In this document: positions 16,187 through 24,850 of the stretch, piece by piece | How the letters are laid out: each line of letters begins with the position of its first letter | Numbering within the stretch: the first letter of the stretch is position 1 | Origin: Bacteroidota bacterium | GTDB lineage: Bacteria > Bacteroidota > Bacteroidia > Flavobacteriales_D > Sanyastnellaceae | Length of the DNA: 39,302 nt | Reading direction: 5' to 3' | NCBI GenBank assembly: GCA_016868835.1 | Contig: VGFR01000005.1 | Location: 1 to 39,302, forward strand | The notes under the pieces: model-generated | Seen by the model: the letters and a program-made list of their open reading frames with translations, nothing else | The model's database searches: none | What the model was told of the DNA's origin: nothing | Translations under genes and position numbers: made by a program

Positions 16187-16384
16187 CTAATCCTTTTCAG
16201 GGGCAAAGAGATATCTCTCAGTGACCCTGTACTCATCTGTCTTGTACGGCTTAATTGTTCCCTTCTTATCGTAAAAACACTGGTCTTCCTTGCCCTTGTG
16301 TGTTGATATGACGTTCATTGTGCCACATGATGATACAACAAGCGCAACAAAACATACCGCAAGGAAATAAAAGCGTGTTTTCAT
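16187..16384 (-). CDS. Small lipoprotein of unknown function
   Basis: The 65 residues consist of a signal peptide with lipobox ALVVSSC (C20) and a 45-residue polar mature part (GTMNVISTHKGKEDQCFYDKKG onward) containing one further cysteine. I do not recognise a family. It heads a two-gene unit with the DUF5684 membrane protein, 17 bases between them. A perfect 12-base inverted repeat lies 21 bases upstream of its start. No good -7 box is seen. Confidence 0.65.
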   Translation of the reverse strand: MKTRFYFLAVCFVALVVSSCGTMNVISTHKGKEDQCFYDKKGTIKPYKTDEYRVTERYLFAPEKD

Positions 16385-16405
16385 AGCCGGAAGATTTGAG
16401 AAAGC

Positions 16406-16452
16406 CCTCCGTATTTGTAACCTGGAAGTAAATCAAATACGGAGGAACTTTT
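16406..16452. repeat. Perfect 12-base inverted repeat between divergent genes
   Basis: CCTCCGTATTTG (16406-16417) and CAAATACGGAGG (16434-16445) form a perfect 12-base-pair stem with a 16-base loop. On the plus strand it is followed by AACTTTTT (16446-16453), so it could be a plus-strand terminator. On the minus strand it would lie in the 5' leader of the lipoprotein gene. It sits 60 bases before the aroB promoter box. Confidence 0.8.
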
Positions 16453-16504
16453 TAGTTAGGTATTAGAAAGACGTGATTATTTTTCTCGGTTGCCTTTTCA
16501 AATG

Positions 16505-16512
16505 TAAATTTG
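16505..16512 (+). promoter_or_regulatory. -7 box directly upstream of aroB
   Basis: TAAATTTG is an exact TAnnTTTG match ending four bases before the aroB ATG at 16517. A T-rich stretch (ATTTTT) about 21 bases further upstream could serve as a poor -33 element. A leaderless transcript is expected. Confidence 0.55.
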
Positions 16513-16516
16513 TCTC

Positions 16517-17545
16517 ATGCAGCCAACAAGGATTCAGTCCTTAAATCAATTCGAGAATATTCTTTTGAATGAAATCACAGCACATTCCCAAACGTTTATT
16601 CTTTGCGATGAAAACACCAACACCCATTGTGTTCGCGTACTTATAGAAAATGTACCTGGTCTTGAAAACGCAGAAATCATTGAGGTACCCTCAGGAGAAG
16701 AAAGTAAATGCCTTCAAATAGTTGAACAAGTTGACCTTGAACTTCTTGAACGCAACGCCGATCGAAATGCATTACTTCTCAACGTAGGTGGTGGTGTAAT
16801 TACCGATCTTGGAGGTGTAATTGCTGCAACCTATAAAAGAGGAATTGATTTCATTCACATTCCAACTTCACTCATGGCACAAGTTGATGCGGCTATTGGT
16901 GGTAAATGTGCTGTAGATATTGGCTCTTCAAAAAACACCTTCGGGGTATTTCAATTTGCTAAAGAAGTTCTTATTTACACCCCATTTTTGGAAACTTTAC
17001 CCGAAGAAGAACGCTTGTCCGGATTCGCCGAAATGTTAAAACATGGAATAATTTCCGATCCAAACTTTTGGACAGCGCTTACGCACATAGACCCGAAAAA
17101 CACCAATGAGTTGGCTCTATTTGTTGAGCGCTCCGTTCACATTAAAAATGAAATTGTCAAGGAAGATCCTACTGAAAAAAACAGCCGAAAAAAATTAAAT
17201 TATGGCCATACTGTTGGTCATGCTATCGAATCGTTTTTCCTAGAAAACAGCACACCCCTATCGCACGGAAAAGCCATTGCGTGGGGTATGCAAATTGAAA
17301 ACAACATAGCTGTAAAAGAACAATTCATGAGTCAGCAAACAGCTTCTGAGATCAACCAATACCTGCAGCTGCATTTCGGTGAACCCAAAAAGTTTAATGC
17401 ATTGGAAAAAGATACCCTGATTTCATTCATGAGAAACGATAAAAAAAATGACAAGGGAAACATTCAAATGTCTCTGGTATCTGAAATCGGAAAATGCCAT
17501 ATTAACTGCGAAATTCAAGAAGATTTAATCTTGCAATCGTTGTAA
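16517..17545 (+). CDS. aroB: 3-dehydroquinate synthase
   Basis: AroB cyclises DAHP to 3-dehydroquinate, step two of the shikimate pathway for aromatic amino acids. The 342 residues are close to the family norm. The NAD-binding [10 protein letters not shown] (91-100), [27 protein letters not shown] and the metal site made by E172 ([11 protein letters not shown]) with H231 and H235 ([12 protein letters not shown]) are all present, so it should be active. Other aro genes are absent, so its regulation is probably independent. The valS promoter box overlaps its stop codon. Confidence 0.96.
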   Translation: MQPTRIQSLNQFENILLNEITAHSQTFILCDENTNTHCVRVLIENVPGLENAEIIEVPSGEESKCLQIVEQVDLELLERNADRNALLLNVGGGVITDLGGVIAATYKRGIDFIHIPTSLMAQVDAAIGGKCAVDIGSSKNTFGVFQFAKEVLIYTPFLETLPEEERLSGFAEMLKHGIISDPNFWTALTHIDPKNTNELALFVERSVHIKNEIVKEDPTEKNSRKKLNYGHTVGHAIESFFLENSTPLSHGKAIAWGMQIENNIAVKEQFMSQQTASEINQYLQLHFGEPKKFNALEKDTLISFMRNDKKNDKGNIQMSLVSEIGKCHINCEIQEDLILQSL

Positions 17546-17550
17546 ATTTG
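17543..17550 (+). promoter_or_regulatory. -7 box of valS, overlapping the aroB stop codon
   Basis: TAAATTTG, identical to the aroB box, begins with the aroB stop TAA (17543-17545) and ends 12 bases before the valS ATG at 17563. It implies that valS can be transcribed separately with a leader of only a few bases. Confidence 0.55.
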
Positions 17551-17562
17551 TCCCATTCAAAA

Positions 17563-20184
17563 ATGAGAATGGAATTACCAAGCAAATATTTACCTGCAGA
17601 AATAGAAGATAAAATCTATGCTGCATGGTTAGAGAAAAACGTTTTCAAAAGCACACCCAATAACAAACCCGCATATACCATTGTTATTCCCCCACCCAAT
17701 GTAACAGGTGTGTTACACATGGGGCACATGTTGAATAACACCATTCAAGATTTACTCATTCGCAGAGCTCGAATGCGCGGATTTAATGCTTGTTGGGTGC
17801 CTGGAACCGACCACGCTTCTATTGCCACGGAAGCCAAGGTTGTTCAGAAACTTCGAAAAGAAGGCATAAAAAAATCAGATCTTTCACGCGATGCGTTTCT
17901 AGAACATGCCTGGGAATGGACCCACAAACATGGAGGAATAATTCTAGAACAATTAAAAAAATTAGGCGCCAGTTGCGATTGGGACCGCACCCGATTTACC
18001 ATGGATGAAAAATACTATGAAAGTATAATTGACTGCTTCATAGACTTACATTCCAAAGGGAAAATTTATCGAGGTGAACGCATAATCAACTGGGATCCTG
18101 CTGCACTCACGGCCCTTTCAGATGAAGAAGTTATCTACAAAGAAGTTCAATCGAAACTTTATTTCTTAAAATATCAGATTGAGGGGACCAATGAATTTCT
18201 TACCGTAGCTACCACCCGCCCTGAAACCATAATGGGAGACACTGCCGTATGTGTCAACCCAAAAGACGAGCGTTATCTTCATCTCCACGGAAAAAAAGTT
18301 ATTGTTCCCCTTGTTAATAGAGCAGTACCCATTATTGCTGATGAATATGTAGATTCTGAATTTGGAACGGGATGCTTGAAAGTTACTCCTGCTCATGATG
18401 AGAATGACTTCATGTTAGGGGAAAAGTTTCAGTTGGAAGTCATTAACATGATGAATGCCGATGGAACCATATCCCAAGCCGGTGGAATGTACGTTGGTGA
18501 GGAACGATTTGCCGTTCGTGAAAAAATTGCAGAAGACCTCAAAGCCGCAAATCTCCTTGCCAAAGTAGAAGAGCATGCCAATAAAGTAGGATACTCTGAA
18601 CGAACCGATGTCATTATTGAACCTCGATTGTCGCTGCAATGGTTTGTAGATATGAAAGACTTGAGCAAACCGGCACTAGACAATGTAATGAATGATAACA
18701 TTCGTTTCTTCCCTCCGAAATTTAAGAACTCGTATCGCAATTGGATGGAAAACATCAAAGACTGGTGTATCTCTCGTCAACTTTGGTGGGGCCATCGCAT
18801 TCCCGCGTTTTACGCTCCAGATGGATCATTTGAAGTTGCAAAAAACGTAGAAGAAGCCTTAACAAAATTCAATGCCAAAGGTGCCTCGTGGAATGTATCA
18901 GATTTGAAACAAGATGAAGATGTATTAGACACTTGGTTCAGCTCATGGTTGTGGCCCATCTCTGTTTTCGATGGCTTCTACTCAAAAGAAGAGCTAGACT
19001 ATTATTACCCCACTGCAGACCTTGTTACAGCTCCAGAAATTATGTTCTTTTGGGTGGCTAGAATGATTGTAGCTGGTTATGAATACCAAGGTAAATTACC
19101 ATTCAAAAACGTATATTATACAGGTATAGTTCGTGACAAACAAGGTAGAAAGATGAGTAAATCGCTCGGAAATTCTCCCGACCCCATTGAACTCATGCAA
19201 CACTACGGTGCAGATGGGGTTCGGGTTGGTATGTTGCTTTCTTCACCTGCTGGAAATGACCTGCCTTTTGATGAATCTCTTTGCGAACAAGGAAGAAATT
19301 TTGCCAATAAAATTTGGAACGCATTCCGATTAGTAAAGAGTTGGGAAGAAAAAATTGATACGTCAATTGAACAGCCTGACTCTTCAGAAATTGCCGTGAA
19401 ATGGATGAACAACCGCTTTGAAGAAGTCCTTGCTGAAATGGAAGACGGTTATGATAAGTTCCGCATCAGCGAAGTATTGATGCAAACCTATAAACTCATT
19501 TGGGACGACTTCTGCTCTTGGTATTTGGAAATGGCTAAACCCAGCTATGGCAAAGGCATTGACCAGAAGACCTACAACGAGACCCTATCCATATTCAAAA
19601 ACTTATTGAAGGTTTTGCATCCGTTCATGCCTTTCCTAACAGAGGAAATGTGGCAGCATATGCCCTCATGGAAAACAGAATCGGAATTCATTTGTACTTC
19701 TGAATGGCCAAGCGCAGGTTCCTTCAACGCAGAATTACAACAATCATTTGAGCAATTCGAGGCCTTGGTTACTGAAGTGCGTACGGTTCGAAAAAAACAA
19801 AACCTACCCAACAAAGAATCATTGGTTGTTTCATTCCTAAAATCAAACGCGAGAAACAATGCATTCGATGCGGCTTTCAAACATTTATGTAATGTTTCTG
19901 AATTGAATGAGATTTCTGAAAAACTAAATCCCTCCTTCAGTTTCATGGTGAATGGTGTCGAATACTTTATACCGTACACTGCTTCTGTAGATATTGAGGC
20001 CGAGCAAGCGAAAATGAAAGAAGAATTAACCTACTTGCAAGGATTTTTAAAATCTGTAGAGGGTAAATTGTCGAACGAACGATTTGTACAAAACGCACCA
20101 GCGAATGTGCTAGAGGCCGAACGTAAAAAACAAGCCGACGCTCAAAGTAAAATTGCCGCAATAAAAGAGCAGTTGGGGATGTAA
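17563..20184 (+). CDS. valS: Valyl-tRNA synthetase
   Basis: ValRS charges tRNA-Val and edits threonine. The start at 17563 ([15 protein letters not shown]) is preferred to an in-frame TTG at 17548, which falls within the promoter box. The 873 residues show HMGH (52-55), the CP1 editing domain (about 200-340, with [13 protein letters not shown] and [16 protein letters not shown]), KMSKS (530-534), the anticodon-binding domain and a C-terminal coiled-coil arm (residues ~810-873, [19 protein letters not shown]). All catalytic parts are intact. It ends one base before the convergent esterase gene. Confidence 0.97.
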   Translation: MRMELPSKYLPAEIEDKIYAAWLEKNVFKSTPNNKPAYTIVIPPPNVTGVLHMGHMLNNTIQDLLIRRARMRGFNACWVPGTDHASIATEAKVVQKLRKEGIKKSDLSRDAFLEHAWEWTHKHGGIILEQLKKLGASCDWDRTRFTMDEKYYESIIDCFIDLHSKGKIYRGERIINWDPAALTALSDEEVIYKEVQSKLYFLKYQIEGTNEFLTVATTRPETIMGDTAVCVNPKDERYLHLHGKKVIVPLVNRAVPIIADEYVDSEFGTGCLKVTPAHDENDFMLGEKFQLEVINMMNADGTISQAGGMYVGEERFAVREKIAEDLKAANLLAKVEEHANKVGYSERTDVIIEPRLSLQWFVDMKDLSKPALDNVMNDNIRFFPPKFKNSYRNWMENIKDWCISRQLWWGHRIPAFYAPDGSFEVAKNVEEALTKFNAKGASWNVSDLKQDEDVLDTWFSSWLWPISVFDGFYSKEELDYYYPTADLVTAPEIMFFWVARMIVAGYEYQGKLPFKNVYYTGIVRDKQGRKMSKSLGNSPDPIELMQHYGADGVRVGMLLSSPAGNDLPFDESLCEQGRNFANKIWNAFRLVKSWEEKIDTSIEQPDSSEIAVKWMNNRFEEVLAEMEDGYDKFRISEVLMQTYKLIWDDFCSWYLEMAKPSYGKGIDQKTYNETLSIFKNLLKVLHPFMPFLTEEMWQHMPSWKTESEFICTSEWPSAGSFNAELQQSFEQFEALVTEVRTVRKKQNLPNKESLVVSFLKSNARNNAFDAAFKHLCNVSELNEISEKLNPSFSFMVNGVEYFIPYTASVDIEAEQAKMKEELTYLQGFLKSVEGKLSNERFVQNAPANVLEAERKKQADAQSKIAAIKEQLGM

Positions 20185-20949
20185 TTATTGCTTTTTGCAA
20201 AAGACAAAATCACGAATGATTTTCTTCTCTGCAAAAGCCCTGTTCCAGCTTCCATGTTTAACATCCGGATATGATATAAGGTGAACATTTTTGTTCACCT
20301 TTTTCGTTGCATTCACCATTTGAACAGAGTTTTGATACGGCACTACATTATCTGCTTTCCCGTGAAAAGCCCAAACCGCAGTCGATGTGTTTTTCCGTGC
20401 TTGAAGGGTGTCACCTCCGCCACAAACGGCCAAGGCCGCAGCAAATCTGTATGGCTGACGTGCTATATATTCCCAAGTTCCATACCCGCCCATACTTAAT
20501 CCGGCAATGTACATGCGAGAAGTGTCAATAGAATTGCTCAGCACCAACGAATCTATTGCCATCATAACAGCCTGCAGCGGCCAAGTAGGCTCAGGTTTCA
20601 TGGTGTGTTTCGTTGATTTCCAATCCACATCGGTCCATCGCTCATTTGCAGGACACTGCGGCGCCCAAACAATGTAATCATCTAAACCCGATAATTTAAG
20701 CGTCTCAATAAATACCGGTAATCCTACTTTAACCTGCGCACCATTGTCGTCACCACGCTCACCAGCGCCGTGTAGAAATAAAATAAATGGTTTTTTCTCG
20801 GTTGAATTTGATTCTCCAATGTTCAATTCAATTAATGGTATACGTCCCGAATTGCCGCGTAAATAGGTGCGAGTGGTATCTATTTGCGCAGAAGATGAAC
20901 CAAACAACAGGAGCCATGTACTAAAGAACAACAAGACGTGCTTCGCCAT
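20185..20949 (-). CDS. Secreted alpha/beta hydrolase (esterase/phospholipase-like)
   Basis: A signal peptide (residues 1-21, ending SSSAQ) precedes an alpha/beta-hydrolase domain, 254 residues in total. HGAGERGDDN forms the oxyanion-loop region, GLSMGGYG carries the nucleophile S152, HGKADNVVP the acid D200 and VKHGSW the base H232, so the triad is complete. It resembles predicted peptidase/phospholipase members of the poly(3-hydroxybutyrate) depolymerase-like group in Bacteroidetes. The substrate is unknown; the location is periplasmic or extracellular. It is transcribed alone, divergent from tonB. Confidence 0.87.
   Translation of the reverse strand: MAKHVLLFFSTWLLLFGSSSAQIDTTRTYLRGNSGRIPLIELNIGESNSTEKKPFILFLHGAGERGDDNGAQVKVGLPVFIETLKLSGLDDYIVWAPQCPANERWTDVDWKSTKHTMKPEPTWPLQAVMMAIDSLVLSNSIDTSRMYIAGLSMGGYGTWEYIARQPYRFAAALAVCGGGDTLQARKNTSTAVWAFHGKADNVVPYQNSVQMVNATKKVNKNVHLISYPDVKHGSWNRAFAEKKIIRDFVFCKKQ
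20278..20304 (+). terminator. Intrinsic terminator of valS, inside the convergent hydrolase gene
   Basis: The nine-base stem AAGGTGAAC (20278-20286) / GTTCACCTT (20293-20301) with loop ATTTTT is followed by T residues to 20304. It lies about 93 bases past the valS stop and within codons for KKVNKNVHL on the opposite strand. The distance is longer than usual, but the structure is clear. Confidence 0.75.
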
Positions 20950-20980
20950 AGAAAGGAAAAAATGATATGTTTTTGTCTTT

Positions 20981-20988
20981 CAAAGATA
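20981..20988 (-). promoter_or_regulatory. -7 box of the secreted hydrolase gene
   Basis: The minus strand reads TATCTTTG, an exact TAnnTTTG match, 31 bases before the ATG at 20949. It gives a short conventional leader, unlike the leaderless group. Confidence 0.5.
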
Positions 20989-21043
20989 GGTGACCAAGGA
21001 AATTTTAAGATTTGAAATTGAGTTCCAAATAAAAATAAATGCC

Positions 21044-21838
21044 ATGAAAACACAGAACACCTGGAATTTCGATGACATCGTATTCGAGCATCGAAACAAA
21101 AACTACGGAGCCTATCAATTGAGAAAAACCTATGGAAAAAGAACTCTCGCAAGCATTTCTATTGCCTCTCTTTGCTTGGTTGGATTCTTGTTCGCCCTAA
21201 TTCCTGAGCCTGTGGCCATTGAGAAAGAAGCGCCTAAGATTGTACCTACAGAACTTATGAATGCCAACATTCAAAAAATTAAGGTAGAACCTAAAAAAGT
21301 GCCCTTGAAGCCGATTCTTCAAAATAAAATTAAATCAAGCGGCGGAATCAATAACACTACTCTTGCTATTGTAACCAACGGAGGTGGGGGCGTTGCACCT
21401 GGAAAAAATCCAGGGCCTGGTGGTGGAAGTGACGATGATGAATTTGGTTTCCCACAAGATCCGGTTTTTGAATTAGACACAACTACTGTGCGCACAAAGC
21501 CACCTACAAAGCCATTCGAACCTTTTGCTCAATACATGCCTGAGTTTCCAGGCGGGTACAATGCACTGGCAAATTATATGGGTGAAAATGTCTATTACCC
21601 AGAGCGTGTTCGCCAACTTGGTGTTGAAGGCACAGTATACATTTCATTCATTGTGGAAGCAGATGGATCAATCGCCAGAGTGAGCGTGGAGCGCGGTATT
21701 GACGGCGGATCTGAGTTGGAAAAAATAGCCATTCAAGCCGTGAAAAAAATGCCAAATTGGACTCCCGGCCGAAATGGTAACACAACGGTAGCAGTAAAAC
21801 AAGTAATTCCTATTCAATTTTCACTTGTAACTGACTAA
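21044..21838 (+). CDS. tonB: Energy transducer TonB
   Basis: TonB transmits the proton-motive force from ExbB/ExbD to outer-membrane receptors. The ATG at 21044 (MKTQNTWNFDDIVFEHRNKN) is preferred to the open frame from 20990. In 264 residues there is a Bacteroidetes-type cytoplasmic start with NYGAYQLRKTYGKRT, one transmembrane segment (about 33-52, LASISIASLCLVGFLFALIP), a Pro/Lys/Gly-rich periplasmic spacer and a TonB C-terminal domain (about 165-264, MPEFPGGYNALANYMGENVYYP, GTVYISFIVEADGSIARV). ExbB and ExbD genes, usual upstream neighbours, are absent here. It heads an operon with a small membrane protein, a PstS-like lipoprotein and a TPR lipoprotein. Confidence 0.92.
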   Translation: MKTQNTWNFDDIVFEHRNKNYGAYQLRKTYGKRTLASISIASLCLVGFLFALIPEPVAIEKEAPKIVPTELMNANIQKIKVEPKKVPLKPILQNKIKSSGGINNTTLAIVTNGGGGVAPGKNPGPGGGSDDDEFGFPQDPVFELDTTTVRTKPPTKPFEPFAQYMPEFPGGYNALANYMGENVYYPERVRQLGVEGTVYISFIVEADGSIARVSVERGIDGGSELEKIAIQAVKKMPNWTPGRNGNTTVAVKQVIPIQFSLVTD

Positions 21839-21843
21839 ATTTG
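21836..21843 (+). promoter_or_regulatory. -7 box overlapping the tonB stop codon
   Basis: TAAATTTG begins with the tonB stop TAA and ends six bases before the ATG at 21850. It is the third occurrence of this exact octamer directly before a start codon in the window and could supply an internal promoter in the operon. Confidence 0.45.
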
Positions 21844-21849
21844 CGACCT

Positions 21850-22062
21850 ATGTTGAAATCACCCCTGCTCATCATTCAGGCTGTCATGGTAGGCATGTTT
21901 ATTCTCATTGGAATAGCTGCGCTGGTTCTCGAGCCTATGAAAGCCATACTGCCAGGGAATCAAGCCTATTGGTTTGCAGGAGTTGTTTTCACTTATGCCG
22001 TTATTCGTGCGTTCCGCATTCGAAAACAGTACAAACAAAATAAAGAGGAGGATCAAGCATGA
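21850..22062 (+). CDS. Small two-helix membrane protein
   Basis: The ATG at 21850 gives 70 residues (MLKSPLLIIQAVMVGMFILI); a TTG at 21841 lies in the promoter box. Two hydrophobic segments (LIIQAVMVGMFILIGIAALV and YWFAGVVFTYAVIRAF) are followed by a basic and then acidic tail (RIRKQYKQNKEEDQA). No family is recognised. It sits between tonB and a PstS-like gene, with which it overlaps by four bases (ATGA), so it is probably part of that envelope transport operon. Confidence 0.72.
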   Translation: MLKSPLLIIQAVMVGMFILIGIAALVLEPMKAILPGNQAYWFAGVVFTYAVIRAFRIRKQYKQNKEEDQA

Positions 22063-22988
22063 GCACACGTGTGATTCTCTTAGGTCTTTTTTGTCTATCT
22101 CTGTTTGGTTGCGGAAATGGCGGTGGTACAGCCAATCAAATGAATGAAGGTGAATTGAAATTGGGCGTAGACAATTCGTACAGCCTGCTCATGCAGTCCA
22201 TCATTCCCGTCTACGAAAACACCTACAACAAAGCACACGTTGTCGCCACTTATGCATCTGAAGAAGAAATTCTACGAAAATTGTACGCTGATAGTATACA
22301 GGAAGCCATTCTAAGCAGGCCCTTGACTGAAGAGGAATTAAACTATTTCAAGTCTCAAAAAAAATTCCCAGAGCAACTTAAAATCGCTGTTGATGCCATT
22401 GCATTTATTGTTCATCCGGAAAACCCCGATACTGTGTTTACAATAAAACAAATAGAAGAGGTTATGGCGGGAAGAATAAACACGTGGTCAGCAATACAAA
22501 GCGGAAATTCAACTGGTGAAATACGGGTAGTATTCCCTGAAAGTGGCTCAGGAGAGCGCAGATATGTGAAAGAATCTATTTTAAAAAACGCTGTAGAGCC
22601 AAGTAATCTAGCAGTAAATAATGCGAATGAACTCATTGACTATGTCTCGCAAAACAAAGGTGCCATAGGTGTAATTTCAGGAGCATGGATCAGCGATGAA
22701 GAAGATCAGGTAAGTCAAGATTTTAGAGGAAAAATTAAAATTATTCGTGTTATAGATTCTACAAATGTGGTAGACCCTCGTAAACCATTCGGTCCTGCAA
22801 TGGGTTATATAGCCATGAAAGAATATCCATACCGTAGAGACGTTTGGGCCATACGAACAGGACTCACCGGATCAGTAGCCACCCATTTCTTATCTTTCTT
22901 AGCGAATGAAGATGGGCAGCGCATTGTAAGAACAATGGGCATGGTTCCTGTAAAGATGGACATACGATTAATACAAATTAAGGAATAA
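22059..22988 (+). CDS. PstS-like phosphate-type substrate-binding lipoprotein
   Basis: The 309 residues start with a signal peptide and lipobox SLFGC (C18). The rest is a periplasmic-binding fold of the PstS type: DAIAFIVHPENPD, TIKQIEEVMAGRINTW, PESGSGERRYVKE (the SGSGxR phosphate-loop pattern), GAIGVISGAW and the C-terminal FLANEDGQRIVRTMGMVPV. PstS binds phosphate for an ABC importer, but no pstC, pstA or pstB is present. The gene overlaps the preceding small membrane protein gene by four bases and follows tonB. A role in TonB-dependent uptake is likelier than classic Pst transport; the ligand is unproven. Confidence 0.84.
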   Translation: MSTRVILLGLFCLSLFGCGNGGGTANQMNEGELKLGVDNSYSLLMQSIIPVYENTYNKAHVVATYASEEEILRKLYADSIQEAILSRPLTEEELNYFKSQKKFPEQLKIAVDAIAFIVHPENPDTVFTIKQIEEVMAGRINTWSAIQSGNSTGEIRVVFPESGSGERRYVKESILKNAVEPSNLAVNNANELIDYVSQNKGAIGVISGAWISDEEDQVSQDFRGKIKIIRVIDSTNVVDPRKPFGPAMGYIAMKEYPYRRDVWAIRTGLTGSVATHFLSFLANEDGQRIVRTMGMVPVKMDIRLIQIKE

Positions 22989-22994
22989 ACAAAA

Positions 22995-24755
22995 ATGAAT
23001 ATGAGAAATCTCTTCCTTGTGTCAGCAACAGCGCTACTATTCGGAGCATGCACCGCACAAAAACCAATTTTGGAATCGAACCCAGCATTTGATCCAATCC
23101 GCAAAACAACACTTAACGAACGTTATGAAAAAGCACTTTCAGACGTAGAATCCTTGCCTTCCTCTGGAGAAAAATTCTCAGTTGTAGGATTCAATTATGC
23201 CGAATGGGCTTTTGATGGTAAAACCTTCGACACAAAAAAAAATCAAGAAGCTATAGATGCATTCAATGCAGGAGTAAAAATAGACTCCCTTTTTCCAATG
23301 AACTATGTAGGTCTTGGCAGAATGGCGCTTCGTAATAAAGATATTGCCAGTGCTCAGCGTTATTTTGCAAAAGCGCAAAGCATTGTAGAAAATAAAAAAT
23401 ACAAAGTTTCAAAACCACTGAAGCAAAACACCTACATAGCTATTGCTGCAGCTCAATTAGCAGAAGAAACAAGAGATACAACTGCTGCAAGAAAGGCGTT
23501 GAACTTAGCCTCTGCTATTGATGAAAATAACCTTGAGCTTCGCTTAACATGGGGAGACTATCAATTCAGAAAAAACATCAACAACCAATCTGCTGCCATT
23601 GCAGAATACAACAAATGTTTGAATATTGATTCAAAATACGCACCTGCACTCTACCGCAAAGCACGTTTGTATAAAGCAGCAAAAAACTATGAAGAATCAC
23701 TTAAAACATTGAACGAGGCTATTGCTCTTGATCCCACTTTTGCTCCTGCATACAGAGAAAAAGCCGAAATGTCGAAAGAATTGAGTCGCTTCGAAGAAGC
23801 CATCTCTGCCTATGAAAAATACCTTGAATTAAATAATTCTTGCCGCGTTCAACAGCGTTATGCTTCTTTCTTCTACCTGACTAAAAACTACGACCGTGCC
23901 ATTACAGAGATCAATGCTGCCATAGTCTGTAATGAGAACAACCACATTTTGAATCGTATTTTAGGATACTCACACTTTGAATTAAAAGCATATGATCAGG
24001 CAAAATCTTTCATGGATAAATTTTTCGCGAAAGAAGATCCTAGAAACTTCGACGTAAAGGATTTCGAGACGTATGCAGACATTATGATTGGTTTGGGTCA
24101 AGACAGTATAGCCATTTTAAATTATGAAAAAGCACTTAGTCTATTCCCAGATTATACTGCTGGTTATGATAAAATTGCAACGTTATATACCAACAATGCC
24201 ATGGCTGCTAAAGGTAAAGAAAATGAAGCCAAGCGCATTATGTACTACACCAAAGCTGCAGATACCTACAGTAAGAAAATGGCAAAATTGGGTGAAGATC
24301 CAAGAGACTTGTTTGTTCAAGGTCAAGTTTTGTATTTCTCACAACAATATGTACTTGCAGACTCTACTTTCATGAAAGCCACAAAACGCTATCCCGAATC
24401 TTGGTTTTGGGTGGCGAAATGTGAAAACAAATTGGATGTTAATCAAGAAGGAAGAGCAAAGGCCTTTTATGAAAAAGCAATTGTACTTGTTGGTCAAAAC
24501 CCAGAAGCGATTGCAAAAGGAAAAAAGAGTTTGGCAGAAGCTTATCAATACTTAGGATTATATTACGGGAACATGGGCGATTTAAATTGTTCTAAAAGTG
24601 CTTGGATGAAGGTTTTAGAATTAGACCCAACCAACAAACTTGCAAATCAGTTATTGGTAACACCAGAAACCCTTGATAAAGAGTTGATGGCTGCTGCTGG
24701 CGATTGTGTTTTGGTAACATTTCCTGAAGTGAAAAAAGAAGAGGAAGAGAAGTAA
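22995..24755 (+). CDS. Tetratricopeptide-repeat lipoprotein
   Basis: The 586 residues begin with a lipoprotein signal (ATALLFGAC, C19). From about residue 75 to 550 they form successive TPR units, for example AIAEYNKCLNIDSKYAPALYRKARLYK, ESLKTLNEAIALDPTFAPAYREKAEM, AISAYEKYLELN and AILNYEKALSLFPDYTAGYDKIATLY. TPR arrays are protein-binding scaffolds; here it should face the periplasm on a membrane anchor. It starts six bases after the PstS-like gene, completing the tonB operon, and a strong terminator follows. TPR lipoproteins in this position recur in Flavobacteriia beside tonB and the PstS-like gene; the partner is unknown. Confidence 0.85.
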   Translation: MNMRNLFLVSATALLFGACTAQKPILESNPAFDPIRKTTLNERYEKALSDVESLPSSGEKFSVVGFNYAEWAFDGKTFDTKKNQEAIDAFNAGVKIDSLFPMNYVGLGRMALRNKDIASAQRYFAKAQSIVENKKYKVSKPLKQNTYIAIAAAQLAEETRDTTAARKALNLASAIDENNLELRLTWGDYQFRKNINNQSAAIAEYNKCLNIDSKYAPALYRKARLYKAAKNYEESLKTLNEAIALDPTFAPAYREKAEMSKELSRFEEAISAYEKYLELNNSCRVQQRYASFFYLTKNYDRAITEINAAIVCNENNHILNRILGYSHFELKAYDQAKSFMDKFFAKEDPRNFDVKDFETYADIMIGLGQDSIAILNYEKALSLFPDYTAGYDKIATLYTNNAMAAKGKENEAKRIMYYTKAADTYSKKMAKLGEDPRDLFVQGQVLYFSQQYVLADSTFMKATKRYPESWFWVAKCENKLDVNQEGRAKAFYEKAIVLVGQNPEAIAKGKKSLAEAYQYLGLYYGNMGDLNCSKSAWMKVLELDPTNKLANQLLVTPETLDKELMAAAGDCVLVTFPEVKKEEEEK

Positions 24756-24782
24756 TCACCTTCTTCACTTTTTAATCTTAAT

Positions 24783-24828
24783 AACTCCCAATTCTTTCTG
24801 AAAAGCGAAGAATTGGGAGTTTATTTTT
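24783..24828 (+). terminator. Strong intrinsic terminator of the tonB operon
   Basis: A perfect 14-base stem AACTCCCAATTCTT (24783-24796) / AAGAATTGGGAGTT (24808-24821) with an 11-base loop is followed by TTATTTTT. It begins 28 bases after the TPR gene stop and is the most stable terminator-like structure in the window. Confidence 0.92.
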
Positions 24829-24850
24829 GAGGTAGAATTTTGTTATCACT

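Noticed and set aside
22044-22058. AGGAGGA just before the PstS-like ATG as a Shine-Dalgarno site
   Set aside because: The bases encode the Glu-rich tail of the preceding gene, and SD pairing is generally unused in this phylum, so it may be incidental.
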